A stretch of 34,917 nucleotides of DNA from Clostridiales bacterium Firm_04 (GTDB taxonomy: Bacteria > Bacillota > Clostridia > Oscillospirales > Ruminococcaceae): NCBI GenBank assembly GCA_001603005.1, contig LVAJ01000047.1, positions 1 through 34,917 on the forward strand. The letters run 5' to 3'. The stretch's first letter is position 1, and each line of letters begins with the position of its first letter. Shown one piece after another: positions 21,638 to 31,700 of this stretch. The translations under genes were made by a program, and so were the position numbers. Under the pieces are notes generated by a model. That model was not told where the DNA came from and did not search any database. It saw only the letters and a program-made list of their open reading frames with translations.

Positions 21638-23350
21638 ATGAAGGTTGCAAATATGCTCGGAGAGCGCTTCAAGAATGCGCCGAAGGATTGTGTGATTGAG
21701 AGCCATGCGCTGATGATGCGCGGCGGCTACATGAAATACATGGCAAACGGCATTTTCTCGCTCTATACACCGGCAAAGCGCATCATGCGCAAGATCGAAC
21801 AGATTATCCGTGAGGAAATGGATGCAGTGGACGGACAGGAGGTCATGTTCCCGGTTGTCATGCCGGCGTCGCTCTGGGAGGAGTCCGGCAGATATACCAG
21901 CATCGGCAGCGAAATGGCACGCTGGAAGGATCGCTCCGGCAATCCGATGGTGCTTGGCATGACGCATGAGGAGGCGGCAGTGCATCTCGCACGCGATACC
22001 GCGTCTTCCTATGCGGATTACCCGTTCATGATCTATCAGATCCAGACCAAGTTCCGCGATGAGCCGCGTGCAAGAGGCGGTCTGATCCGCGTCCGCGAAT
22101 TTACGATGAAGGACGCCTATTCGTTCCACACCTCGCAGGCGGATCTCGAACGCTATTATGCGCGTGTTTACGATGCATATAACCGCATTTTCGAGCGCTG
22201 CGGCTGCAAAAACTTCATCTCGGTGCAGTCCGATTCCGGCATGATGGGCGGCAGCATCTCGCATGAGTTCATGCTGCTGACAGAGGTCGGCGAGGATACG
22301 CTCGCGATCTGCGACTGCGGCTACCGCGCAAACATGGAAGCGGCGGTCGTCAGCATTCAGAATGAGGCAGGCACGGCAGAGCCGCTGACCGAGGTCTCTA
22401 CGCCGGGCACCAAGACGATCGAGGATCTGCGGAAGTTCCTGAATATGGATGAGAAGCGGCTTGCAAAGGCGGTCGTCTATCAGAAGAATGAGGATGACAG
22501 CTATATCATCGTGTTTATCCGCGGCGATCTTGAGGTCAATGAGACCAAGCTGCGCAATTATCTGGGCTATGAGATCCATCCGGCAGTTGAGATCACGCCG
22601 GAGAGCGGCATCGTTGCGGGCTTTATCGGACCGGTCGGTCTGCCGGAGAAGATCAAGGTCGTGTACGATGCATCCCTCAAGGGCATCGAGTCGCTGGTCT
22701 GCGGCGCGAACAAAGAGGATGCGCATTTCACGGGACTGAATATTCAGCGCGACCTCGGCGATGTGAAGTATGCCGATGTTGCTAAGACCTTTGCGGGCGC
22801 AGTCTGTCCGGAGTGCGGCAAACCGAACATCCGCATTGAAAAGGGCATTGAGATCGGCAATATCTTCCAGCTCGGCAAGAAATATACCGAGTCGATGGGC
22901 ATGACCTATCTTGATGAAAACGGCGACCGTCAGACGCCGATCATGGGCTGCTACGGCATCGGCGTCGGCAGACTGTGTGCATCGGTCTGTCAGGAGAGCC
23001 ATGACGATTACGGTCCGATCTGGCCGATGACCATTTCACCGTGGCAGGTCGAGATCTGCAATCTCCGCGTGGACGATCCACAGGTCAAGGAGACCGCCGA
23101 CAGACTGTATGCAGAGCTGCTGTCCTACGGCGTTGAGGTGCTGTATGATGACCGCGATATCCGTCCGGGCGCAATGTTCGCGGATGCTGACCTGTTCGGC
23201 ATTCCGCTGCGTGCGGTCGTCAGCCCGAAGGCACTTGCGAACGGCTGCATCGAGATCTCTGCGCGCGACAAGTCCTTCCGCGAGAACATTCCGGTTGCAG
23301 AGGCATCGGTCTGGCTGCGCGACAAGGTCGTGGAGATGCTGAAGGTCTGA
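21638..23350 (+). CDS. proS: Prolyl-tRNA synthetase, bacterial type with editing domain
   Basis: This cytosolic class II synthetase (570 residues) charges tRNA-Pro. Motif 2 is visible as FRDEPRARGGLIRVREFTMKD (about residues 138-158). The inserted editing (YbaK-like) domain occupies roughly 230-390, so this is the bacterial form, which clears mischarged Ala-tRNA-Pro. Motif 3 is in GCYGIGVGRL (about 435-445), followed by the anticodon-binding domain. The start at 21638 follows AAAGGAAG; upstream in-frame codons lie in the leader. A lipoprotein hydrolase gene follows by 26 bases and may be read from the same transcript. Confidence 0.97.
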   Translation: MKVANMLGERFKNAPKDCVIESHALMMRGGYMKYMANGIFSLYTPAKRIMRKIEQIIREEMDAVDGQEVMFPVVMPASLWEESGRYTSIGSEMARWKDRSGNPMVLGMTHEEAAVHLARDTASSYADYPFMIYQIQTKFRDEPRARGGLIRVREFTMKDAYSFHTSQADLERYYARVYDAYNRIFERCGCKNFISVQSDSGMMGGSISHEFMLLTEVGEDTLAICDCGYRANMEAAVVSIQNEAGTAEPLTEVSTPGTKTIEDLRKFLNMDEKRLAKAVVYQKNEDDSYIIVFIRGDLEVNETKLRNYLGYEIHPAVEITPESGIVAGFIGPVGLPEKIKVVYDASLKGIESLVCGANKEDAHFTGLNIQRDLGDVKYADVAKTFAGAVCPECGKPNIRIEKGIEIGNIFQLGKKYTESMGMTYLDENGDRQTPIMGCYGIGVGRLCASVCQESHDDYGPIWPMTISPWQVEICNLRVDDPQVKETADRLYAELLSYGVEVLYDDRDIRPGAMFADADLFGIPLRAVVSPKALANGCIEISARDKSFRENIPVAEASVWLRDKVVEMLKV

Positions 23351-23376
23351 ACGGTCTGCAACAGAAAGGATTATGT

Positions 23377-24408
23377 ATGCGCAGTGTGAAGAATCGCGTA
23401 CATGCTGCAATTGCTGCGCTTCTGCTGTGCATGCCGGTTCTGACTGGCTGTGCAGACAGCAGCAGCGCTCCCGCATCGCAGGCAGATTCCGAACCGGCAG
23501 TGACGGAAACCGTGACAACGGCTGCGGAATCAGAGCCGGCTGCGGAATCCGAAGCGCCGTCTGATCTTTCGCAGTATGAGATTACGGATCCGTTTCAGTA
23601 TACAGTGGGCGAGCCGGAGATCAGCGGCGATCTGGAGCAGCGCAAGAATGTTTTCTTTGACCGCGACGGGCTGAAAATTTACGGGCAGCTGCATCTGCCG
23701 GAAGGCGAAGGACCGTTTCCGACGGTCATCATCGTGTCCGGACAGACCGCGTCCTATGACTACTATACCGATGAAGCGGAGACCTTTGCGGAAAACGGCA
23801 TCGCGGCGCTGACCTTTGACTGCATCGGCGCAGTCGGCAGGAGCCAGAGCAGCGGCGAGATCACGGATTATTCCGTGCTGACCGAGGCGAAGGATCTCAA
23901 TGCGGTGCTGGATTCCATGGGAAAGCTGCCGAAGGTCGATACCGGAAAGCTGTTTCTCTGGGGACACAGCCTCGGCGGATTGGTCAGCACCTATATCGGC
24001 TGCAGCCGTCCGGACGATATCTGCGGGCTGATGCTTGCGGAACCGAGCTTTGTGTATCCCGATGCGGCAAGAGCGCTCTGTCCGGATCTTTCCGAAGTGC
24101 CGGATGTTGTCACGGATACAAGAATGTTCGGCTCGGTTGTCGGCAAAATCTTTGTCACGGATATGGCATCGCTCGATATCTTTTCGATGATGCCGGACTG
24201 CGATCGGGATGCGGAGATCTATCTCGGCACAGTGGATTGTCTCGGTTCCGGTTATCACGAATATTTTGAGCGCGCGGTGACGCTGTTCCCGTCCGCGAAG
24301 ATCGTTGATCTGGAAGGTGCCGACCATTATTTCCAGCATGAGGACGGCGAACGGCTCATGGAAAAGTCGCTTGCATTTGTCAAAGCGCATCTGGACACTC
24401 CGGAATAA
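23377..24408 (+). CDS. Alpha/beta-hydrolase lipoprotein
   Basis: This surface-anchored hydrolase (343 residues) has a lipoprotein signal with lipobox LTGC (Cys25). A Ser/Ala/Glu/Thr linker runs to about residue 65, and then an alpha/beta-hydrolase fold begins. The nucleophile elbow is GHSLGG (196-201, Ser198). A catalytic His is likely in GADHYFQHEDG near the C-terminus. The front of the domain (LPEGEGPFPTVIIVSGQTASYDYY) places it near the S9-like or acyl-esterase serine hydrolases. Its substrate is probably an ester, perhaps a plant-wall acyl ester given the suspected host, but this is inference. The start follows AAAGGA by six bases. Confidence 0.85.
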   Translation: MRSVKNRVHAAIAALLLCMPVLTGCADSSSAPASQADSEPAVTETVTTAAESEPAAESEAPSDLSQYEITDPFQYTVGEPEISGDLEQRKNVFFDRDGLKIYGQLHLPEGEGPFPTVIIVSGQTASYDYYTDEAETFAENGIAALTFDCIGAVGRSQSSGEITDYSVLTEAKDLNAVLDSMGKLPKVDTGKLFLWGHSLGGLVSTYIGCSRPDDICGLMLAEPSFVYPDAARALCPDLSEVPDVVTDTRMFGSVVGKIFVTDMASLDIFSMMPDCDRDAEIYLGTVDCLGSGYHEYFERAVTLFPSAKIVDLEGADHYFQHEDGERLMEKSLAFVKAHLDTPE

Positions 24409-24459
24409 TGCTGCCCATTCCGGATCATCGCGAAGCGATACTTTAATCCACCAACACAG

Positions 24460-24490
24460 GACGGTGCTGATGCGCCGTCTTTTGTTTTTC
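24460..24490 (+). terminator. Intrinsic terminator after the hydrolase gene
   Basis: A GACGG/CCGTC stem (24460-24464 and 24475-24479) with inner GC pairs is followed by a TTTTG-TTTTT run. It ends just before the radC promoter. Confidence 0.75.
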
Positions 24491-24492
24491 CA

Positions 24493-24521
24493 TTGACAAA
24501 GTACGGAAAATCTGGTATCAT
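24493..24521 (+). promoter_or_regulatory. Promoter of the radC-uvrB operon
   Basis: TTGACA (24493-24498), a 17-bp spacer and TATCAT (24516-24521) lie about 45 bases before radC. I see no LexA (SOS) box around it. Confidence 0.8.
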
Positions 24522-24566
24522 ATAAGATAGCAGATTCTGCGAATTTTCGGGAAGGCAGGCGGCAGT

Positions 24567-25259
24567 ATGGCAGACAGTATTCATCAGGGGCACCGCAAGC
24601 GGATGCGCGAACGGTTCCTGAAAACATCCCTGAACGGCTATCAGCCGCATGAACTGCTGGAGATCCTGCTCTATTACGGGATCCCGCGCGTGGATACGAA
24701 CCCGATCGCGCATGAACTGCTCAATACCTTCGGCAGCCTGCGCGGGGTGCTTTCGGCGGAGCCCGATCAGTTGAAGCGCGTGCGCGGCATGACCGAGCCG
24801 GCAGTCTGCCTGATTACGCTGCTGCGTGCGATGTATGAATACGACATTGCGGAGCAGAATACCGGCAAAGAGCTTGCGTCCTTTGCGACGATCTGTGACT
24901 ATTTTGCGGAGCTTTACCGCTTTGAACAGCGCGAGGTCGTGCGGGCGGCATTTCTCGACGAGCATCTGCATCTGCTGGAATGCGCCGTGATCGGCGAAGG
25001 GCATCCGAGCGCGGCGGAGCTTTCCGTGCGCCGCCTGACGGAGCGCGCCTATGCAGCCGGCAGCAATGTCGTGGTGCTCGCGCACAATCATCCGCAGGGC
25101 AGCGCGGCGCCGTCCGATACCGATATCGCGGTGACGCGGCAGCTTGCGGGTGTGCTTCAGGCATGCGGCATTTCTCTGGTCGATCATATCATCATCGGCG
25201 GCGGTGAAGCAGCGTCCCTGCGGGAAGCCGGCGTGTTTATGGGCTTGGATATCAAATAA
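24567..25259 (+). CDS. radC: RadC-like JAB-domain protein
   Basis: This 230-residue protein has an N-terminal helix-hairpin-helix-like part and a C-terminal JAMM/MPN metalloprotease-like fold. The metal motif HNHPQGSAAPSDTD shows His173, His175 and Asp186; the first residues (Ala-His-Asn-His-Pro) are intact. The family was once linked to DNA repair, but its biochemical role is unresolved. It is followed nine bases later by uvrB, so a repair connection is supported by position only. The gene starts at ATG 24567, with a weak GGCAGGCGG binding site in front. Confidence 0.88.
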   Translation: MADSIHQGHRKRMRERFLKTSLNGYQPHELLEILLYYGIPRVDTNPIAHELLNTFGSLRGVLSAEPDQLKRVRGMTEPAVCLITLLRAMYEYDIAEQNTGKELASFATICDYFAELYRFEQREVVRAAFLDEHLHLLECAVIGEGHPSAAELSVRRLTERAYAAGSNVVVLAHNHPQGSAAPSDTDIAVTRQLAGVLQACGISLVDHIIIGGGEAASLREAGVFMGLDIK

Positions 25260-25268
25260 GGGGGAAAC

Positions 25269-27230
25269 ATGGAACAGCGCAATTTTCAGCTGCATGCGCC
25301 GTATGAACCGGCGGGCGATCAGCCGAAAGCGATCCGTCAGCTGGTCGAGGGCTTCGAGACCGGCAAGCAGAAGCAGATTCTGCTCGGCGTGACCGGCTCC
25401 GGCAAGACCTTTACCATGGCGAATGTCATTGCGGCGCGGAACAAGCCGACGCTTGTGCTGGCGCATAACAAGATTCTCGCGGCACAGCTCTGTTCGGAGT
25501 TCAAGGAGTTCTTTCCGGAGAATGCCGTCGAGTATTTTGTCTCATATTACGATTATTACCAGCCGGAAGCTTATATTCCGAGCACGGACAGCTATATTGA
25601 AAAGGATTCCTCGATCAATGACGAGATCGACCGGCTGCGGCACAGCGCGACGATGGCGCTTGCGGAGCGCTCCGATGTGATCATCGTGTCGTCGGTCTCG
25701 TGCATCTATTCGCTCGGTTCGCCGGAGGAGTACCGCGGCATGTCGGTCTCGATGCGCCCCGGCATGGAAATGTCCCGCGAAACGCTGATCGAGGAGCTGG
25801 TGCGGATCCAGTATCAGCGCAACGACCTTGCACTGGACCGCGGCAAATTCCGCGTGCACGGCGATGTCGTGGACATCTGTCCGGTGAACACGGTGGAGAA
25901 CGTCATCCGCGTGGAATTTTTCGGCGACGAGATCGACCGGATCATGGAGATCGCGCTGATGACCGGCGAGCCGATCGCACAGTTAAAGCATGCGGTCATT
26001 TTTCCGGCGAGTCATTATGTGGTGTCGGGCGATCAGCTCGAAGATGCGATTGCAGATCTGGAAAACGAGCTGGAAGAACGCGTGGCATTCTATGAAGCGA
26101 ATCACCGTCCGCTGGAAGCCGAGCGCATCGCACAGCGCACGCATTACGACATCGAAATGCTGCGCGAGATCGGCTTTTGCAGCGGCATCGAGAACTATTC
26201 GCGCGTGCTGGCAAGACGGGAACCGGGTTCGCGTCCCTGCACGCTGCTCGATCATTTTCCGGATGATTTCCTGCTGATCGTGGACGAATCGCATGTGACG
26301 CTGCCGCAGGTCGGGAGCATGTATGCAGGCGACCGCGCCCGCAAGGAAACGCTCGTGGAATACGGCTTCCGTCTGCCGAGCGCATTTGATAACCGTCCGC
26401 TGAATTTCAACGAATTTACGGAGAAAATCGGCGAAGCACTGTTCGTTTCCGCGACGCCCGGCAAGCTCGAAAAGGAATTTGCCGCGCAGACCGTCGAGCA
26501 GGTCATCCGTCCGACGGGACTGGTCGATCCGGTCGTCAAGGTGAAGCCGGTCGTCGGGCAGATCGAGGATCTGCTTTCGGAGATCCACCTGCGGACAGAC
26601 AAAAACGAGCGCGTGCTCATCACCACGCTGACCAAGAAAATGGCAGAGGATCTGACCGCTTATCTTGCGAATATGGAAGTCCGCGTGCGCTATATGCACC
26701 ATGACATTGACACAGTGGAGCGCATGGAGATCATCCGCGATCTGCGGCTCGGCGAATTTGATGTGCTCGTCGGCATCAATCTGCTGCGCGAGGGACTGGA
26801 TCTGCCGGAAGTCTCGCTGGTCGCGATCCTCGATGCGGACAAGGAAGGCTTCCTGCGTTCGGAGACATCGCTGATCCAGACGATCGGCAGAGCGGCGCGC
26901 AATGCGCACGGCGAGGTCATCATGTACGCGGATGAAATCACGGGCAGCATGGAGCGTGCGCTGCGGGAGACCGAGCGCCGCCGTGAGCTGCAAATTGCCT
27001 ATAACGAGGCGCATGGCATCGTCCCGCAGACGATCGTCAAGGATGTGCGCGAGGTGCTCGAAATCTCCACGAAGGAGAAGACCGAGAAGAAGGTGCACAA
27101 GCAGATGAACCGTCAGGAGCGCGAAGCCCTGATCGCGGAGCTGACCGCACAGATGAAGGAAGCGGCGCGTCTGCTTGAATTTGAGCATGCGGCGTTCCTG
27201 CGCGACAAGATCCGCGAGCTGCAAAAATAA
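25269..27230 (+). CDS. uvrB: Excinuclease ABC subunit B
   Basis: UvrB (653 residues) is the damage-verifying helicase-like core of nucleotide excision repair. Walker A is GVTGSGKT (40-47). The beta-hairpin region with [21 protein letters not shown] follows, the DEAD-like LIVDESH lies near 340, and helicase motif VI ([12 protein letters not shown]) near 540. The C-terminal UVR domain, which contacts UvrC, spans about 615-650. All expected domains are present. It follows the radC-like gene by nine bases with GGGGGAAAC before the start. No uvrA or uvrC is in the window. Confidence 0.97.
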   Translation: MEQRNFQLHAPYEPAGDQPKAIRQLVEGFETGKQKQILLGVTGSGKTFTMANVIAARNKPTLVLAHNKILAAQLCSEFKEFFPENAVEYFVSYYDYYQPEAYIPSTDSYIEKDSSINDEIDRLRHSATMALAERSDVIIVSSVSCIYSLGSPEEYRGMSVSMRPGMEMSRETLIEELVRIQYQRNDLALDRGKFRVHGDVVDICPVNTVENVIRVEFFGDEIDRIMEIALMTGEPIAQLKHAVIFPASHYVVSGDQLEDAIADLENELEERVAFYEANHRPLEAERIAQRTHYDIEMLREIGFCSGIENYSRVLARREPGSRPCTLLDHFPDDFLLIVDESHVTLPQVGSMYAGDRARKETLVEYGFRLPSAFDNRPLNFNEFTEKIGEALFVSATPGKLEKEFAAQTVEQVIRPTGLVDPVVKVKPVVGQIEDLLSEIHLRTDKNERVLITTLTKKMAEDLTAYLANMEVRVRYMHHDIDTVERMEIIRDLRLGEFDVLVGINLLREGLDLPEVSLVAILDADKEGFLRSETSLIQTIGRAARNAHGEVIMYADEITGSMERALRETERRRELQIAYNEAHGIVPQTIVKDVREVLEISTKEKTEKKVHKQMNRQEREALIAELTAQMKEAARLLEFEHAAFLRDKIRELQK

Positions 27231-27262
27231 GCCGCTGCGGCAGAAAAGAACGGGGAATTGCA

Positions 27263-28408
27263 ATGCACAAATGGACGCAGATCCGGCAGAAGCTGGAACA
27301 GGAATATCTGGCGGAATCGCTGCGCGGCAGGCTGACCTATTATGCGGTGACCTACCGCGAAAGCCATGACCGCGAGGGCAGATTCGCGCTGCGGCTGGAC
27401 GGCGCAGAGATTTTCAGCAGCAGTTATTTTGACCGCTGGCAGGCAAGATGCGATGCCGAGCGGGAGATGATTGCGGCAGGCGATACCGCCGATCTCTGGC
27501 GCAGATCGTGGGAGCAGGCGACCGAAAACGGCGGCTTCGATCAGAAGACGTTTTACCGCGCATTTGCGGAATTTGACAGCCAGTCTGTCGCAGAGAGCCT
27601 TGCCTCGGAGAACGCCGCCGTGCGGATGCTGGCGCTGCTTGACCGCCGCACCGGAAAGCGCACGCTCGAAAAGCTGCGCACGCCGATGCAGCAGGCACCG
27701 CAATGGCTGCAAATGATCTATTTTATCAGGCTGGAAGCGGAGCATATGCCGCTTTCCATAGAAAGGAAACCAATGAAGAAAGGCATTTTATTCGATCTGG
27801 ACGGAACGCTCTGGGATTCGTCCGCCGAGTGCACGCAGGCATGGAACAAGTGCATTCGGGAGCAGACCGACCGGACAGAACAGTTTACGCTTGCGGACAT
27901 GCATAATTTCATGGGCAGGCAGATGGGCGCGATCGCGGCACTGATGTTCCCGACGCTTCCCGAAGCGGAGCGGCTGCGGATCCTTGATCTCTGCACCGAT
28001 TCCGAGCATGTCTATCTGCGGGCGCATCCCGCGCAGCTTTATGCAGGGGAACGCAGCGTTATGGAGACACTTGCGAAGGACTACGCGCTCGGCGTTGTGA
28101 GCAACTGTCAGGACGGCTACATCGAAATTTACATGGAACAGTGCGGCTTTCAGGAGCTGTTCTGCGATTATGAATCCGCCGGCAGGACTGGTCTTTCCAA
28201 GGGACAGAACATCCGCCTTGTCATGGAACGGCAGGGCATAACCGACTGCATCTATGTCGGCGATACACAGGGAGATGCGGATGCCGCAAAGGAAGCCGGC
28301 ATTCCGTTTGTTCACGCGGCTTACGGTTTCGGCACACCGGATGCGTGTGCGGCTGCGATCCGCGATATCCGCGAGCTGCCCGAAGCGGCAGCCAAGATCA
28401 TGAAATGA
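27263..28408 (+). CDS. SF0329-like domain fused in frame to a HAD hydrolase
   Basis: One open frame of 381 residues joins two proteins. Residues 1-165 resemble the SF0329 family, small proteins of unknown role (WTQIRQKLEQEYLAESLRGRL, then YYAVTYRESHDREGRFALRLDG). From residue 171 (ATG 27773) comes a HAD phosphatase with nucleophile motif FDLDGTLWD (Asp178, Asp180), the SNCQDG segment and GDTQGDADAAKEAG near the end, typical of phosphoglycolate-phosphatase-like enzymes. A strong GAAAGGA sits six bases before the internal ATG, so the hydrolase can also be made alone. The fusion may be a lost stop codon between two formerly overlapping genes. The operon position, between uvrB and dnaE, does not define a substrate. 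Confidence 0.85.
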   Translation: MHKWTQIRQKLEQEYLAESLRGRLTYYAVTYRESHDREGRFALRLDGAEIFSSSYFDRWQARCDAEREMIAAGDTADLWRRSWEQATENGGFDQKTFYRAFAEFDSQSVAESLASENAAVRMLALLDRRTGKRTLEKLRTPMQQAPQWLQMIYFIRLEAEHMPLSIERKPMKKGILFDLDGTLWDSSAECTQAWNKCIREQTDRTEQFTLADMHNFMGRQMGAIAALMFPTLPEAERLRILDLCTDSEHVYLRAHPAQLYAGERSVMETLAKDYALGVVSNCQDGYIEIYMEQCGFQELFCDYESAGRTGLSKGQNIRLVMERQGITDCIYVGDTQGDADAAKEAGIPFVHAAYGFGTPDACAAAIRDIRELPEAAAKIMK

Positions 28409-28425
28409 AAAAGGAGATTGTTACA

Positions 28426-28674
28426 ATGGCACAGCATAAGGTATCTTTTCTGGAGAATAATTACAAGAATCAGAACGGTGAATCCGCACGCGGCGTCACC
28501 GTCATTCTGGACGGCAAATTCGCCGAGGTCATCGAGCAGCTGAAGGCAGGCAATCCGAATTACACGAACAATATTTCGGTCATTCAGGATGCGCTGTTCC
28601 GCGGCATCAATGCGATCATCGAGGAGCAGACTGCTGCGGGCAATCAGCCGGAATTTGCAAAAGAGGATCAGTGA
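28426..28674 (+). CDS. Small ribbon-helix-helix-like protein
   Basis: I do not recognise this 82-residue protein by name. After a short N-terminus, a strand (RGVTVILDG) is followed by two helices (KFAEVIEQLKAG and NISVIQDALFRGINAIIEE), an order that suits a ribbon-helix-helix DNA-binding fold. The start at 28426 has a strong AAAAAGGAG binding site. It lies between the HAD gene (17 bases) and dnaE (35 bases) on the same strand and is probably co-transcribed. A DNA-binding or regulatory role is a guess from the fold. Confidence 0.7.
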   Translation: MAQHKVSFLENNYKNQNGESARGVTVILDGKFAEVIEQLKAGNPNYTNNISVIQDALFRGINAIIEEQTAAGNQPEFAKEDQ

Positions 28675-28709
28675 ACCGCTGACCTGAATATTCAGAAGGG
28701 GGTGCGGCA

Positions 28710-31700
28710 ATGGAGTCGTTTGTGCATCTGCATGTTCATACGGAATATTCGCTGCTGGACGGTGCCTGCCGCATCGACCGGCTGATGCAGAAGGTGCGCG
28801 AGAACGGTCAGATGGCGGTCGCCATTACGGATAACTGCGCGATGTACGGCGTGATCCCGTTTTATCAGGCGGCGATCGCTGCCGGGATCCATCCGGTCAT
28901 CGGCTGCGAGATCTATCTGGCAAAGCCGAAAACCGGATACTCCACTGCGGAAAGCGGGCGGAGTCCCGACCGGCTGGTGCTGCTCTGCAAGAACAATACC
29001 GGCTATCAGAATCTGATCCGGATCGTCACGGAAGCGCAGCTGAAAAGCAGGCGCGAGGATGCGCGGAACAAACCGACCGTGGATATGCTTCTGTTGGAGC
29101 AGTTCCATGAGGGGCTGATCGCGCTTTCGGGCGGCAAAAACGGCAGGATCGACCGGTTCGTGCAGAATTTCCGGCTGAATGAAGCGCGGGATACGGCATT
29201 GGAGCTGGCGGGCATCTTCGGAGAGGGCAATTTCTATCTCGAAGTGCAGAATCACGGGCGTCCGGACGAAAAGCGCATGCTGAACGAGATGCGGTCGATC
29301 TCCATTGAGACCGGCATTCCGCTTGCCGCGACGAATGATGCGCGGTATCTGACGCCGGCGGAATCGCGGACGCACAAGCTGCTCAAATGCATCCGCGACG
29401 GCAAACTGATGCCGCTCGGCATGCCCGATCCGGAAAATGAGCAGGACTACGATCTGAAATCGACCGTGAGCATGAACGAGCTGTTCCTGAACGATCCGGA
29501 AGCGATCCGCAATACAGAGGAGATCGCAAGGCGCTGCGATGTGCATTTTACGTTCGGGACGCTGCGGCTGCCGAAATATCAGGTCTACGGCATCTCGGAT
29601 ACCACTGTTTATTTCCGGCTGCTCTGCGAACAGGGCTTGCGGGAGCGCTACGGCGACAACCCGCCCGAGGGCGCGGCGGAGCGGCTGGAATACGAATACA
29701 ATGTCATCCGGCGGATGGGCTTTGTGGACTATTTCCTGATCGTCTGGGATTTCGTGCATTATGCGAAAATGAACGATATTCCGGTCGGACCGGGGCGCGG
29801 CTCCGGCGCGGGCAGCCTTTGCGCATACTGCATCGGCATCACGGAGATTGATCCGCTGAAAAACGGGCTGCTGTTTGAGCGTTTCCTGAATCCGGAGCGC
29901 GTCAGCATGCCGGATTTCGATATCGACTTCTGTATCGAGGGTAGGCAGCGCGTCATTGACTATGTGACCAAAAAATACGGCGCGGATCATGTCGCGCAGA
30001 TCATCGCGTTTGATACGATGAAGGCGCGCGCCGCAGTACGGGATGTCAGCCGCATCATGAATCTGCGGAACGATCTTGCCGATCAGGTCGCGCGGGCGAT
30101 CCCCGATGACCTGAACATCACCATTGAAACGGCGCTGGAGCAGTCCGCGGAGCTGCGCCGTCTGCGGGATGAAGAACCGTCGGTCAAGCTGCTGCTCGAA
30201 CAGGCACAGCTGATCGAGGGCATGCCGCGGCATACGACGATCCATGCGGCGGGCGTTGTGATCTCCGCAGAGCCGGTCATGCAGCTTGTCCCGCTGCAGC
30301 GGAGCGATTCCGCTGTTGTGACGCAGTATACGATGGGCATTCTGGAACGGCTCGGCATGCTCAAAATGGATTTTCTGGGGCTGCGCAATCTGACGGTGAT
30401 CCGTGAAGCGGAGCGGCAGATCCAGAAGCGTCTGCCGGCGTTTTCGGTCGCAAAGATCCCGCAGGACGATGCGGCGGTCTATACGATGCTTTCGAGAGGC
30501 GACAGCATCGGCGTGTTCCAGATGGAATCGGAAGGACTGCGGCGCGTGCTGATGCAGATGAAGCCGACCTGCATGTCGGATCTGACCGCGGTGATCTCGC
30601 TTTACCGCCCCGGCCCGATGGAGTCGATCCCGCAGTATCTTGCGGCGCGTGTCGATCCGGAGAAGGTACACTATGACCACCCGCTGCTGGAGCCGATCCT
30701 GAAAGAGACCTTCGGCTGCATCGTGTATCAGGAGCAGGTCATGGAGATCTGCCGGTCGCTCGCGGGGTATTCCTACGGCAGAGCGGATCTGGTGCGCAGA
30801 GCAATGGCGAAGAAAAAGCATGATGTCATGGAGCAGGAGCGCGAGGTGTTCCTGCACGGCAATGAGAACTGCTGCGGCGCGGTCGCAAACGGCGTGCCGG
30901 AAGAAACGGCAAATGCGATCTTCGACCGGATGGCAGCCTTTGCAAGCTATGCGTTCAACAAATCGCATGCGGCATCCTATGCGTATCTGGCATATCAGAC
31001 GGCATATCTCAAATGCCGATATCCCTATGAATATCTGGCAGCGCTGATGACCTCGGTGATGCAGAATACAGCAAAGCTGACCGGTTATGTGCAGGTTGCA
31101 GCGGCAAACGGCATCCGCATTCTCCCGCCGGATATCAACAAAAGCGAAGCCGGCTTTACGGCGGCGGGTGAGGGGATCCGGTTCGGACTGCTGGGCATCC
31201 GCGGACTGGGCAGCGGCGTCATTGAAAAATATTTGCAGGAACGTGCCGCACACGGCGCATACCGCAGCTTGCAGGATTTCTGCGAGCGCAATACCGCCGG
31301 CGAACTGAACAAGCGCGTTGTCGAAGCGCTGATCCGCTCCGGCGCCTTTGACGGGCTCGGCTGGAACCGCCGCGAGATGCTGGAAAATTATGAGAACATG
31401 ATCACCGTGATGAAGCTGCAGCATCGCAGTGTCATCAGCGGTCAGCTTACGCTGTTTGGCGGCGAGCAGTCCGGCATGGACAACGCGCAGATCATGCAGC
31501 CCTATGCCGTGCCGGAATATCCGGAGCGCGTGCTGCTCGAAATGGAAAAGGACTACACCGGCATGTATCTGTCCGGTCATCCGCTGGATCGCTGGAAGGA
31601 ATATCTGCAGCTTCTGCATACGCAGGAGATCGCGGACATCATCCGGATGAAGGACGGCGCAAAGGTGCGGCTGTTCTGCATGATCACGAATCTCCGTTCG

